Source: Arbacia lixula (Eukaryota > Echinodermata > Echinoidea > Arbacioida > Arbaciidae). Taken from it: a stretch of 64,000 bases of DNA. Position 1 is the first letter of the stretch. Every line of letters begins with the position of its first letter. The position numbers and the translations under genes were made by a program. The notes below the pieces were generated by a model that had not been told where the DNA came from, searched no databases, and saw only the letters and a list, made by a program, of their open reading frames with translations. The stretch covers positions 24,744,003 through 24,808,002 of the forward strand of contig OZ022581.1 in the NCBI GenBank assembly GCA_963669155.1. Reading direction: 5' to 3'. Shown here piece after piece: positions 1 through 13,600 of this stretch.

Positions 1-585
1 AGTCAGCATCGGAGCAACGCTAGTCTGGCCGAACAGCCAAGCCGATCACTCGCCGGTGGTGCAACTGGGAATGTGCTCGTCCCTCTCTCAGTCGCCTATA
101 ACACGAAACGAAATCGGTGTTACCACGATCCTATCGTAGTCGAAGATACCGACTACCAAGATGCCAAAGCAGTTTCACCGATCCCATCAACGGGTAGTGT
201 CGCTTGGACGCCGAGAGAAAATGACGATGCTAGTTCACTTCAGACAGTCGGGCAACTAGGTGACGTCACGCCAACCAAACAGAACGCGCAATACCGTGCA
301 AACACGCGCTCACTGGACGTGCAGATCACAAAAAACCTCTTCTTGGTCATGTGCGCGTTCGTTGTCTGCATCGTACCGTTCCCAACATGCCTTGCGGCGG
401 TGTCATGCGAGGAGCCATTCATCTATACCCTGGTCGCGCTGTTCATGGGGAGCTGCATCAACCCCATCATCTACGGATTCAGCCACCCGCACTTCCGGCC
501 CGTCTTCGCCTGCCTGGTCACGTGTCGGCTAGCCGACGTCCTGCAGCCTTCCAGACTTGCCCGCAGGATCACCAACAAATCATAA
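1..585 (+). CDS. class A (rhodopsin-like) GPCR, C-terminal exon, partial at left edge
   Basis: Frame 1 is open from the first base to the TAA at 583-585, so the gene starts outside the window. The first ~100 codons are hydrophilic and Ser/Thr-rich and look like a long third intracellular loop. TM6 follows (about 331-400), with F6.44, C6.47 and P6.50 in the segment FVVCIVP. TM7 (about 412-474) ends in NPIIY, the NPxxY activation motif, at 460-474. A helix-8-like HFRPVF segment and a short tail with Cys residues follow. Family knowledge: such receptors are seven-helix plasma-membrane proteins signalling through G proteins. Odd point: the toggle Trp of CWxP is Ile here. The ligand cannot be judged from two helices; the long loop fits an amine, peptide or orphan receptor. 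The GTG at 73 is an internal codon, not a start. Confidence 0.85.
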   Translation, partial: SQHRSNASLAEQPSRSLAGGATGNVLVPLSVAYNTKRNRCYHDPIVVEDTDYQDAKAVSPIPSTGSVAWTPRENDDASSLQTVGQLGDVTPTKQNAQYRANTRSLDVQITKNLFLVMCAFVVCIVPFPTCLAAVSCEEPFIYTLVALFMGSCINPIIYGFSHPHFRPVFACLVTCRLADVLQPSRLARRITNKS

Positions 586-1122
586 AACTCTTTGAGTGCC
601 ATATATGTTACTTTTTCCACGAATTACGCAATTCACCTAGAGCAAGATATCATCCAGCATAATAATGCTAGATGATGATTATGGCGCTGTGACTCAAGTT
701 GTATTTGTGTTATGACGCGTACACGATGATACAAATAGTCATAAAAAGAGTGTAATTCCCAACTTTGAGCGATCAGAAATTGACTAGCTGAAAAACATTG
801 AGTCGAAAAAGAAAACAAAATCTGATCGGACAACATTTTATGTTGTTTTACCATGCAGTAACGACGCGTCAATCACCATGTACGATCATTTCACGTATCC
901 TCCAATGAATGAGTTTGGTTTCATGCACGCATTTCCATTGGTACATGCCTTATAGTTAGGCTATATCAAATTGATAATGTGCTCAAGACAATTTCAATAA
1001 TTGACCGTATGCCCAATCTAGCAACAAACCAATGACAACAAGACATAATGCTGTTATCTATGTGGATAAGCTCACTCCAATCCAGGGAAGCAGTGTTAAG
1101 AAATTGGAATACATGAAATAAA
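586..1122 (+). other. probable 3' UTR of the GPCR gene
   Basis: Downstream of the GPCR stop there is no further coding signal. The first canonical AATAAA on the plus strand after the stop is at 1117-1122 and is the likely polyadenylation signal. An earlier non-canonical site is possible. Confidence 0.4.
1117..1122 (+). terminator. candidate poly(A) signal AATAAA
   Basis: Perfect AATAAA on the coding strand about 530 bases after the GPCR stop codon. Assigned by position only. Confidence 0.35.
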
Positions 1123-2919
1123 ACTTATCCTTATTGGTGAAGTTAGAGCATCATGTTTGGACGTGCGGCCTGGTAGATGTATACGCAGCATCACTACTAT
1201 ACAACATGAAGAAATATCATGATGTCAGCTAATTTCATTGTTGGAAGTATGTATAATGTGAATGTACAAATAACATTGACTTGCAATAATCATGTATGCT
1301 GTTGCCATCACAACACGCAGCAAGCGATTGCAGTCACATAATAATATAGCATTTGTTTTATCATCGTCAAATTCAAGCTTCTCACGCCTTGCGCAAGTTA
1401 AGAAATTGCTCGGATAAAGTCACTGTCAAACTTTCTTTTTTTGTTTTTTAGCCCAAAATCTCAATCGGGCCAATAATTTTATACACTGACTCAATTCTCA
1501 TTTCCGATGATGACATGTCTTGATTCACTTCATATCATTATCGTGACGTCATGCTTACTCCCACATTTCCATGCTTGACCTGAATTACGAGCATTTGCAA
1601 ATTACTTCGTTCGCTAATGGTGTCATCCGAATATATCTCACTCGTTCCGCATCAGAGAACCTTGTTGATTCACTCATTTCTTCATGCCTTGATTTCGATA
1701 ACGGCTAACCTTTAATCAACCCACCAAATTCACCTTTTTTATGGTCTAATTACAATAGGTATACAAAGCGCAGTGGTACACATCTTTCTCCGTCTGGAAC
1801 ATGACTTTCAAATTCGCCACTGCTTGCTCTACCCACATAGTTTATAAGCACTTGCCATGGCAACGTGCTCAAATGACGTCACTCTTCGGCACTCTAGATA
1901 GAGTACTAAAAGTCCTTTTTTTTTTTTAAATTATCACCCAGCTGTATGAGTTTTCTTTCAACACTAGCATTCCTTGTCATAATGGTATCAATAAACGCTC
2001 TAAAGGTCTTACATTTCTGTATTTTTTTTATTATTAACATTGATGTTCGCGGTATAAGTAATTATCATTAAGTAATAATCAATATTCAGTCTTCGTCTTC
2101 GTTGTACTTTCACATTGTTATTAATGATATAGTTTGATAACCCAATTAATCGAATTTATTCCTCTTGAAATACAATCACAAAATACAAATTCACACACCG
2201 TGTATACATGTATAATACAAATCAAATACACTGTATAAGTGCTTGACAAAGAGCACATCACAAATATGTCAAGGAATATGATTATTTCGTGATTTAATAC
2301 AGAGGTGTACCGATATAGATGTCAATAATCCACGTTGTACAGCAATATTACGGGCTAAATGTGGAAAGATTCGCGTCCTAACAAAATACTCCTCAGCTAG
2401 ACATGTTGAAATTTACATTTGCTGCCTCGTTTTTCGTCTTGCGTAGAACATAAAATATAGGGCTTGTCCATTCCAATGCACCGTCATCGATCAGCGCAGG
2501 GTGTGTTTTTCGTGACAATGTGTATTTACATCTTCCGATATATTGGAATAATTCATACTCTAACTTAAAAAAAAATGTTTTCCATGGTAACAGAGTGACC
2601 CCGTCAGAGCAGTGGTGTGAAATATTAAACAAACAGGGTTCATATTATGTGTAAGCTAGGGGATAAGGAATAAGTGAATGATATACATTTCATAGGTTTG
2701 TTTCTCCCCTACTCTGTACAATATAACATTATGTATGCGCATGGCATACTGCTGGCTCCCGTTTGTTGTTTGGCCCCATCAAATGTCATACCAATCAAAG
2801 CGACTTTGCAGTCAAAGCATCGTACTGATCATAAGCAACTGTTTCAATGTCAGTATTGATCGCTGACATTTCTCTCTTGAGCATGACTATGAATATATAT
2901 AAATCAAAGCTGTAATGTC
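1123..2919. other. gene-free AT-rich intergenic DNA
   Basis: Only short random open frames. No domain, RNA gene or repeat structure was recognised. Confidence 0.6.
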
Positions 2920-3525
2920 TCCCCATTACTCTCCCCTCGCTCTCTCATTGATTTGATCTCACATTCTCCACGTCTTCGTCTCATTTCATTCCACTTCTGC
3001 CCACTCTCCCTTTAACTCTGCTCTGTAACTCATTCTTTTTCCCTCACCCCCTCTCACGCAAATAAACATTTTTTTTGTAATCTTGATTTGGTTTGATGTG
3101 ATTTGGTAGTTTATCAAGCAGCATGCGAGCCTCGGCTCTATCAGCTACAAAAGCTGTTTCAGAAAGGCCGTCACAAAAACACAATCAAGAAACACATTCA
3201 AATTTGACAATATAAATCAATTATACAAACAAAAGAAAAGAATAAAACCATAATTAACAATATCATTTTCCACGTCTCATTGTCTCCTTCATTTCCATTC
3301 CTTTCCATTTTTATTATGTGCTCTGTATCTCTCTCTCTCTCTCCCTCTCCTTCCTCTCTCTCACGCAAAAAAGCATGTCCCTATCTTCTCTCGCTCTCCC
3401 ATTCTCTATGTCTTGCATGTTATCTCCTTGTTCTCATTCCCTTTCTGTCCCCCTCCCCTTCATAAACTTAACTCTGTATCTCTCTTTCCACCACCCCAAC
3501 CCTTCCCCCACGTACACGAATCTCT
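2920..3525. repeat. CT-rich degenerate tandem repeat
   Basis: Pyrimidine-rich plus strand in which a block with phrases such as TCTCTCACGCAAA, TAACTCTG and CATTCCC returns about three times (near 2925-3065, 3265-3400 and 3400-3525). The copies are diverged and separated by AT-rich sequence. The apparent Leu/Ser-rich open frames here are products of the CT repeat and not genes. Confidence 0.5.
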
Positions 3526-6500
3526 ACTTAAAAACACATATCTAATATCGGGCGAAGTGGCTAAGAATACATATTTTGAAACAGTGAAGTGCATGTTACC
3601 ATCGCTGGAAATCTTTAATTTTACATTTTCTTGATATGATTATTCCATACAACATATTAGCCATTTTTGTTATACAATTTCTACACGAGCACAATACAAT
3701 TTATCTACTTTTGAGAGACTCTACACACAAAATTTATATTACAAATATAGCATGCAGTCTGATGAAATACGGGATTTGCACTTTAAATGTCTTGAATTTG
3801 AAAACAAGTGGGCATAACAAGCAGAGTGCGTTTCCTACTGCTTTGAGTAAACATTCAATTTTTCTAACACATTCATGGAATGACAACTTGATTTTATCAA
3901 GTCTTTTTCTTCTCATTTCAAAGCTAGGTTTTATCACGATATAATTCTCAAGTTGCACATTTCCAGAGGCCATAAATACTGCCTCTGTCAGATTTTTTTT
4001 CGCCTGATAAATATAAATTCACATTTTTCTTGTTTTCTTGACATAAAACATTAAAAAAAAAAGCTTGATATTTTTTTTTCTGTTATCATTCAGCCCATAC
4101 ATACTTTACAAAGTTTACAATGGTCGAGCTGAAAAATAAAAAGAAAGAAATGTTTACAGGTACACATTTGTATTTACAGTTCTAGTTGTACAAGAAAATT
4201 ACAGGTTCATTTCTTTCTATCAATTCATTTTAATTCAAAAGTATATACGTCAATGATACAAGAGAAACTGGTGAACGGATCACCAGTATGCATGCTTTAC
4301 TATTCTACATTTCCCACCTATGAATGCGTGAAGTTCTTGCTGTAAACGCGGAATACCTACAGCTACTTTCCATTAATCAACCAAGTGTAAATAAGCAATG
4401 CAAAGTAAAGACAAAAAGAGTTATTTGTACTTGAGTTTCCTACCCACAGTGAGTGTCTGTGGCCTGCTACATCAATACTCTCTGGTGCTAGGCAACACGG
4501 GAGGTGAAGCGCACTTTGCAGTAAATGCACACCTTCATGTGAGAAAGAATGCTGATTATACGGCGCAAACATGGTAAATCGTTACTATAATCTGGTGAAT
4601 CTGGTGGACAGTTAATTTTAACACATACAAGTTACACATGTACCATGCAATTAAGTATACAGTGCATGTTTAATTCAACATTTGCTGAAGCTTCTCACCT
4701 AATTCGGAACAATAAAAATAAAACTTTCCTCATACAAATGCATGTAATTGCAAGGTATTGAAGGAACCATGTTGACATACTTATTTCATTTAGGCGTTTC
4801 AAATCCCATGAGGTTGACTTCTACCAACCCCCTCAATGAAATAATTAATTCTAGTATTGGCTTTTGAATTCATGAGAGTTCGCATGAGCAGAATTTGCTT
4901 GTCTGAAGCTCTGTAAATAACGGACCATAAATTACTGTAACGATGTTTTTTTCTGTGCCTTTTTATGTGATATTCCCTGTGTGTTCATGTTGGTATGGGT
5001 ATATTATGTATGTGTGCCTGCGTATGTCCATCTTGTGTGCTATGGCATGCATGGTGAAGATGTTTATGAACATGTCATATTTATCACCTTCTTATTATGA
5101 GCAAATTATTACAAATCATGCAAATGAAATAAATGTTGGTTCCTATATAATAAAAGCATAACATAAACAAGACATGGCTTCAAATAAGAACAGAGAAATA
5201 TGTACTATTCTATATGGGACCAAGTCATTTGTGGTACAACATTTATGACAATGACAATCAATCAATCTGTCAGTGTTGAGATCTTGAGCTGACTGGTAGC
5301 CTGTTATGCTGAATTCAAATCGACAGTAATCTCAATGAAGGAGTACTGGTACATTCACACACAAGTAGTTTGTCTCTACCACTTGCTTTCATGGCCCCCA
5401 TATTGTGCTCTGTGACAGTGATTTTCTTGTACAACAAAGTATTGGACCACCTTGAGGTTTACAAATTGATATCAAACTGTGGGGAGTTTTCCTTTAATGC
5501 AGCAGAAGAAACCCATTGTCAAACTGCTATATATAGATGAACATGAGCTGTAGCGGAAAACACTTGCATGTGAAGGTACTGTGGTCCTAGCTATTAGTTT
5601 GGGCTTGTTTAGATGGGAGTGTTCATACCAGACTATTGGCTGTTATTACACTCATTACTCATCTCACTGCTCATTCTGAACGTGACCACAGTGTGTTACA
5701 AATGAGCATTATGCGGAGCATTTGTAACATACATAATATAAACCATACCTGCAATCAGAACAAAAGACACAATCGATTTAAACTAGACTTATGAATAATC
5801 CATTTCTCATTTTCCTTTGACAAAAATCTCATGACATAATTTTGTTTTCAGCTCCAATATGATGATTGTCTTTGTGTGTACATTTATATATGTTTGTTGG
5901 GGAAGGGAGGGAGTTATTGATTCAAATTTCATTGTGATGACCAGAGTGATTAATTACCAATGTTGCCTGCTTGTCATCACTATGGCAACATGATATTTTC
6001 ATGCGCATGGTTGTAATGTTGCACACTCTCATGTAGAAAACTTTACTAACTTACACTCCATTATACACGTGCAGCTGGTTTATGCAATATATCTGGGTCA
6101 GTTTTCTTGTTGTAAATGAATGCATGTTAGGTGTGTAGTATCACCTTTCTTATCTCTCTTTTCAATTGAAACAAACCGATCAACAACTGTAAAAATGAAT
6201 CAAACGACATACTGAGCATTTCTGGGAGCTATACATAACTAATGTCAACATAGTTCCTGTAACTTAAATGAAGGTGATTTTTTTTTTTATCTATATAGGC
6301 TTCATTTATACATCATGTACAAAATAAATAAGTATATTACATGGAAACACAAATTGCAATCACATCTATGATATATCCTACAGTCAGAGATAGTGAGTTA
6401 ACTGCATTGATGGAGTGGAATAATAACAATTTCATGCCATGTTAACAAAATAATGTCATACTATCTACAAATTGAAATAAAAAAAAAAAAGGTACATAAC

Positions 6501-9500
6501 ATCTATAGTGGAGTGTGAATTTTTAAGGGAAGTGTGGAAAAATATATGTATGGTAGCTTGGGTCAAACATTTTGAAATGATACTTTTTGTTTGGATTCAG
6601 ATTGATGTAAAAGGGCCTTAATGTCCTATTGAAGGAAAACTTAAATGAGTTTGCTAATCATTTGAACATACCGGTATATGTTGAGCACATATATTAAGCA
6701 AATGAGGAGTACATCCAAGTCATTAACACTGACATATGGTAGTTGGTTTTTTTTTTTTCAAGAAGCAAAGAGAAACATGTTATTTGCCAGGATAAAAAGA
6801 GAACCACCTAGGAAACTAGACAAAAAATTGCTTGAATCTTGCATGATGTATGCAAGAAAATCACCTCTGACTAAAGGTCAACCATAACATATATCCTTGA
6901 CCCTAATGATTGCCTCCATACTGACTGAGCATCCAAACAAAATAGCAGTAAAATCTAATGTCATAATCCCAATGTATTAAGCACTTCCCAATGATGCAAC
7001 CATAATGGTGGCATAGAGTACCAAAGTGGTGTCATTATATCCTTTGCTATGCAAGTATCTGGTTCTAAACAAAATCCCTCAAGGGAGAGATTTTCTGGTC
7101 GGATATTGTCTACCAGGCAAGTGTCAAGCACTCCCAATGTGAGTCCCTGCTATGATCACCACTGATTGCTTAACCTACACAGTTCGGAACCAGTTGCCTT
7201 GACAACATACTCATATGACAACACACTGTGGTACTCTATTACCATGATGAGTAACAAAGGAAATCATTCTACAATGTCAGTAAAGTGTGCACAATAGATC
7301 CATACACATAATTAACAGCAAGTTCATTTCCTGCTATAAACACATTGCAGCTCCAAGCTAATTGTTGCTCCTAAGAAAGAACAATAAAGCATTGTTTTGG
7401 TTTGAACTGCTGAGCAACACCTAGTTCTTTTCAGAGTACCCTCATTCACTCTTGACTCTTTCAATGCCAGGCAAAATGCTGCTCTATCAGAGTTATGTGC
7501 ATTACTGAGGATTAAATTCACATGTGGTACTTACCACCCTTTGTACCAAGCTTTTTCAAAGCCCATTGATTAACTACACAACAAATGCAACTACGGTACT
7601 GAAAGGATTAATGTGCTGTTCCTGCATTTTTGCAGTAATAATACATGTATGTCCAATTGAACACTATTATGGCTGGCATAGAAGGAGTTTAGACATACTG
7701 TGTTCTAACACGTCACAAGGTCTCACACCAAGGCTGGTTTGGCGTGTGGTGCAAAGAAAAATGCTGGTGCAGAAAGGGCTGAAGTGCATGCAACTGCAGT
7801 TTTTTATGTCAGATTTGAATATAAATGCATACTGCTAATAAAATATGCACATGGTACAGCTTTGCCCACAAAAGTTTGCAATGGTGTTCAAATCAAGAAT
7901 GTGTATATGAAATGGGCTTGAGATAAAAGAAAATAAAAATAAATTGAAATGGCTACCATGAGGGATCACTATTGGTGAAACAATTGTATTGTGTGCAACA
8001 TCATTATGATAGGCTCTCTTCAAGAACTTGATACTTCAAAATCTTATCTCTGTCTGATCCTTTTTCAAGCTTCAGACCATGAGAGAATAAAAAAATAATT
8101 TCAAACATAATCAGTTCTCCACAAAGTACAAATATGGAATAAATACTAGACACAAATAATCCCTTATTCACACAATATCCTGTCATTATTACAAGATGGA
8201 TAAATACATATCTGACACATCAGACCATACATTGCTGAGATCAGAATGCAATGTTCAATGCAATCCTGGTATTACTTTCTGTCATATTTCTGCATCAATG
8301 CAGTTCCAATGCAAACAAAAGAATCAGGACAATATTGAAAGAAAATGCATAATTAACCGTCACATCACAGTCATTTTCAGGTTGCTATAAAGAAATTATT
8401 ATATACTATAATTAAATTATATAAAGGATTCTATATTTACTTTGTCATATCAGTGCTGAACAAACCTCAATTGACCAGTGCTAATCATTAGCATTACAGT
8501 CATGTAGCTCTGTAAGGTCTTACATTGCAAAGTAGTGTCATGGGGAAATCTTTATGCAAAATGTCATTCTAAATATCCACTACCAAATTGTTATGCTCAC
8601 AAAGCAACTTGTAAAAGGTGTACAAAAGAATTTTCAAGAACAAAATGACTACTGGTTACTACTAGCAGTGTGTCCGGCCATGAAATACTTGTTTAGGTAA
8701 GAGCACTCAAGTCTAGAAATTAAATTTACTTGAATAGACTTTCCTTGTAAATCAGGTTGTATTCCATTCTGCCATAATCTACTGCATTAAAATTAACAAC
8801 TCTCTTTTTCTTTTGTTCTTTGCTGAAAATGGCAAGAATGACACACAATGCAGTAAGGTGGATGGCTTTTTGATTTATGATCATTACTGTCTCTGAAAAA
8901 AAAACCCAGCTGTTATCTTGTGCAGGTTTCAGATATGAAGGGGAAAAAATGATGTTTTGATACATAAATAACCTCTCACCAGAATATGTACCATATCTAC
9001 AAAATCATTCCTAGAAACGAACAACATTATACTATCCATCTTCCCTGCTGGCACAAACTTCAATCATGAACATGTCATGTGACTGAATTAATCATGTTTC
9101 CTTACAATATACGAGACTGAAACATGCCTTAAGTACAAATTATCCCTCTCACATATAAGAAAATACCGCCAAGCTGAATAACTAACCGCTGACTATACAA
9201 AACAAAGTGCGAACAAGTTTTCAATGCAAATTTTTTTGAAGATTTCCAGTAGGTTTTACCCTTGAACTTGTATTAAGACTGCGTTGAGGTTAAGCAAACA
9301 AGAAGGGTGCATCAAAGAGAGAGTGGCTGGCTATCGACTGTTTGGGAGTGCCTTTGGAGCAGTCACGGCAAGAGAGGTGAAACAGCAATGAAATCATGAC
9401 CGTCCCCTTTTTCACTATTTAAAAAATCAAACAATCCTTATCCAGGTTGCTTGTAGGTATCCACCTCACCCGACAAGGTGACAGGCAAAACAAGGTCCAT

Positions 9501-9666
9501 GCAATCAGCTTATTATAGTATGAGAGATGACATAAATTTTCCAGTGCGGTAATATCTCAATTTTGAATTATGCAATCAAAGATTGTCACCTTTAGCAACA
9601 TAAGAGGGCTGAATATTTCAAATAAACATGCATGCAGATTCAAGAAAAAAGACAGGCAGTCACCGT
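3526..9666. other. gene-free intergenic DNA between convergent genes
   Basis: AT-rich, with poly(T)/poly(A) runs and scattered stop codons in all frames. Short open frames here have no recognisable domain or consistent splice signals. It separates the plus-strand GPCR end from the minus-strand dynein gene end. Confidence 0.55.
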
Positions 9667-9672
9667 TTTATT
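9667..9672 (-). terminator. candidate poly(A) signal of the dynein LIC gene
   Basis: TTTATT on the plus strand reads AATAAA in the direction of the dynein light intermediate chain gene, about 1 kb after its stop codon. I saw no closer canonical hexamer. This would give a 3' UTR of about 1 kb. Confidence 0.35.
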
Positions 9673-10220
9673 GAATAGTGGCTATACATAAGCTAGTATT
9701 CAAGTAAACAGGATATATATGCCTATCCTATCAAATTCAAATCTGAAATTTCTGAGCAGTCTATCATCCCAAGCAAAATTGGAATCATTTCTAGAATTTC
9801 TGTCAACCACTTATTACGTACTGACCGACAACAACAATATCATATAGAACTCTACAAATTACATATCACCCAGATTAATCTTGGGTTAATAGCATCGTGA
9901 CTGATACATGATTTTCATAATGGCCGCTCCTAAGTATTTCATGGCTTATAAAGTCATTAACATTGATTTACACAATATTTAAACTGCTGTTTTGATGCTT
10001 GAGTGCTAACAAACCCACAATGGCTATAATCAGGTGGTGCGTGTGCTCATTGCTCAGACATGGTCATACATGCTAGAAGGGATTAGACACCACTCTTTGT
10101 TGTTGCTTCATCAGTCTGCTAAGGAACATACAGCGTCAGGGTGGTTGACTGATGTGCTGTGGTGCCGGGTGATGACGACGCTCCTTGACCTACAGTGCAC
10201 GCACCACATCAATTCTCTTG

Positions 10221-10234
10221 CCACTGGAGGGCGC
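10221..10234 (+). promoter_or_regulatory. CTCF-like motif
   Basis: CCACTGGAGGGCGC matches the core CTCF consensus (CCASYAGRKGGCRS) at all positions but one. It lies about 450 bases beyond the dynein stop codon, between convergent genes, where insulator sites often sit. One motif match is weak evidence of binding. Confidence 0.3.
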
Positions 10235-10684
10235 CAGGTGGACAACACCCCCTCAACTCTTGGCAGTTGCGATGCTTACCTTACTTAACTGCAGGGCAGG
10301 CCTAGTCCCATTCACTGCACCTTTTGTATGGTGCAGGGGTGGATGACACCTTAAGCCTGCCCCCGAGGTCTCTCACAAATCTTGTGGAGCGCCAACAATA
10401 GGAACAGACAGCCACACTCGACTCCACGAGGCGTTTTGCTGTGCCCGCCCATTCCTCGCACACACCAACCCAGACTTTCATCCCTTATATGCATCTGTTA
10501 TATTCCTCACAACAGATAATACATCACTTATATCCCATTATAACATGCCCCCCTTTTTGTCTTGATTTTGTGTGTGTATAAGTGTAGTCCCTACATAATG
10601 AACTGAAGTAACGGAAGGAAAGTCACTGTGATAAAAGAAGAGTTGCCCGTTGGTGTTTCTCTCGCTTTCGCGTCGGTCTTACTC

Positions 10685-13600
10685 TTACGAGACGTCAGGA
10701 CTGGGCGCGGTGCCTGCCACGGGCTTCCTCCCTCTCGTCATGCGGTCAAGCTCGGCCGCGGCGTCGTTCCGCACCGCCTTCTCACCACCTGATGGAGTCA
10801 AGGGTCAAGCAGGTTGGGGTCAGGCAGGTTAAGGTCAAGACATGATGAATAACAGACTGATATCAATCAGGCCTGGCATCCAGGCAGTTTAGAACATTTC
10901 TTATCCGAACTGTTGATCACAGGTACCTGTATGGTATGGATCACTAGCAGATCTGGGGGGTTCACTAAGATGTGCCTAAGTTAATACACATGACTTTAAG
11001 CATGCCTGGTGACCCGTTCTTGTGTGCCAAATCAAATTCGCAATGATTTTCATCCCCTCAGCTGTAGTTGGAATCTGATCTTTGTGTTTTAAAATTCTTT
11101 TTGTTAACAAGCATCTAAATACAAAGTTTATAATTTGTCAAATTTGATTAGGATTACAGGAAATTCAATCCCACTATGTTAAAACAGGAACAAATAGGAT
11201 TCTCTCATTTAGTGCAGGAATAGGTCACTTGTAGTGCTGAAATAGATGTGTAATTTACCCACATCTTTGTGAAACACCCCCAAGGGCCCCTTCTTATAAA
11301 GAATTGTGAGTGATCTGAATTGATCACAAGCAGCAAATAACGTGAGCATGGCTACATGTACGTGCGTAAGCCAGAAGAGTACATACAGGCAGTGTAGCAT
11401 ACATACATGTTATCACGCGAACATTACATTTGCTTCAACAGTGCACCCCTTGCCCAGTTAACCTCCAATACATTACATACACAAAACATGTCATGAAAAT
11501 ATAATATATCATTTGCAAAAAGACATATTTTACCAACAAAAATCGTAAAGTGATTCACGTTGAGTGGTCTTTAAAGACTTCATAATCTTCAAAGTCTTCA
11601 TAATCAACAGTGTTTGTAATCAGATGCGACTGTTCCTGCACACAATCGTCAGGGTTCCCATCATTTCAATAAAATAAAATTCCCTGATTTTTCCCCGATG
11701 AAGTCTCAAAATTCCATGATAATTATCTCCACTCATTTCCAGTTTCATGTTTTGATATGCAACAAAATATAATAGAGTCTGACTGACTACTTTTGATTTT
11801 GGGCCAATTGAAATTCCCTGACTTTTCCTGGATTTGATGCATTTTTATCAAATTCCTGGACTTTTCCCTGCCTGGAAAATAGTAAAATAATTTCTCCTGA
11901 TTTCCCTGATGGGCTGGGAACCCTGATGATTGAGTTACTTAGGGAACATTAACATTAACAGCCCACATTCAGACACACACACACAAGGCAGAGGGAATGA
12001 CTGTCTCATGGAGCAGTGTGACAGTACACGGCTAACTTGTCTCACCTGTCTTGGGCCCACCAGGTGAGGGCGAACTAACACTCTTCTTGCTGAGTAGACT
12101 GTTGAAGAAGTTTGCTAGCACACCTTCATTGGCTGCCCCAGGCTTCCCAGGATCGATCTGTAAAGCAAGGGAGGGGAGAAATCCATGACAATGTTATTCT
12201 GGCTTTCACAGAGATTCACTGGCACAAAATCAAACCTCTTTCTGCAAATGTTGCCCCAATCAGCAACACATTGCTCACCTCAATTCTGCTCTACTTTGAC
12301 AAAAGGAAGCAAGTGACAAGTCACTCAAGTTTAAGTTGTTGGCACACTTGGACAGTACTTACAGACAAAATCTGGTGAAGAAATTCTCATCCTGCTGCAA
12401 GAAATTCAATCAAACATAATGTGGCGTTGCACTGATTCCAATGCAATTGACGGATACATTTTGCTAATTTTAGAAGAAAAGTCTCTTTTGTAAGCTGCTT
12501 CCTTTTGTAAAAGTAGAACAGAATTCACACTGCTGTGCTGTGGGCTGTAGTGTGCTAAAACTGTCTCAGGTCTTTAGGCTACAGGAATCCCTGACCTGTC
12601 CATAGCAACTCAAAATCAAATTCCAATATCATTCCACTTCAATTCAGTTTACAGTTCTAATATTGTGTGGGTAGTTGTACTGTGCAGTATTTCCTTCCAT
12701 TTCTTTGGTATTTACACAAGTTTACCTTTTTGATCTGCAGAATAATAAACAAGGCATTAGCAATATTGTGTCTCGCCCACTTGCGAAAATAACCAGAAAT
12801 ATCGTGATCTCCGTTGTTACGCAAAAGAATTGTATCCCTGGCTGATTGTGAAATATCTGCCATAGAATGTAACATTCCATAAATGAGAAGGGCTATTTCA
12901 CGCAATGCTACTTCCTCTATCTACTCCCCCTCCCCCACCTTCCCTCTTCTTTGAGATGGAATAAAAAACCTCCACCAAGTTCTATTAGATTAGACAAAGA
13001 CAAAACAGGATGATAATCAGTTGCTTTAATGTATGACCTCAAATGACCTTTGACCTTATCATGTGACCTCTTACAGCACAATAACATGCAGGTGCCCCCA
13101 GTGCATCCATCATCCAAGTTTGATTGCCATTGTAGCAACATGTGATGAGTTATGTGTGATAAGAGAGTCTTGCAAGTAAACTTTAACGTATGACCTCAAA
13201 TGACCTTTGACCTTATCCTGTGACCTCCAACGGTACCATAACATGAAGGTACCCCCAGTGCATCTATGACCCAAGTTAGGTTGTAATCCAAGCAACCTAT
13301 GTGAAGTTATTTGTCAAAAGAGAGTCTTGCAGGTAAACTTTAACGTATGACCTCAAATGACCTTTGACCTTATCCTGTGACCTCCAACAGCACCATAACA
13401 TGAAGGTACCCCCAGTGCCTCTATGACCCAAGTTAGGTTGTAATCCAAGCAACCTATGTGAAGTTATTTGTCAAAAGAGAGTCTTGCAGGTAAACTTTAA
13501 CGTATGACCTCAAATGACCTTTGACCTTATCCTGTGACCTCCAACGGCACCATAACATGAAGGTACCCCCAGTGCATCTATGACCCAAGTTAGGTTGTAA

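Noticed and set aside
12657-12905. 82-codon minus-strand frame ([20 protein letters not shown])
   Set aside because: Looks protein-like, but most of it is the outer part of the repeat element at 12769 and its flank; no family was recognised and no splice context fits.
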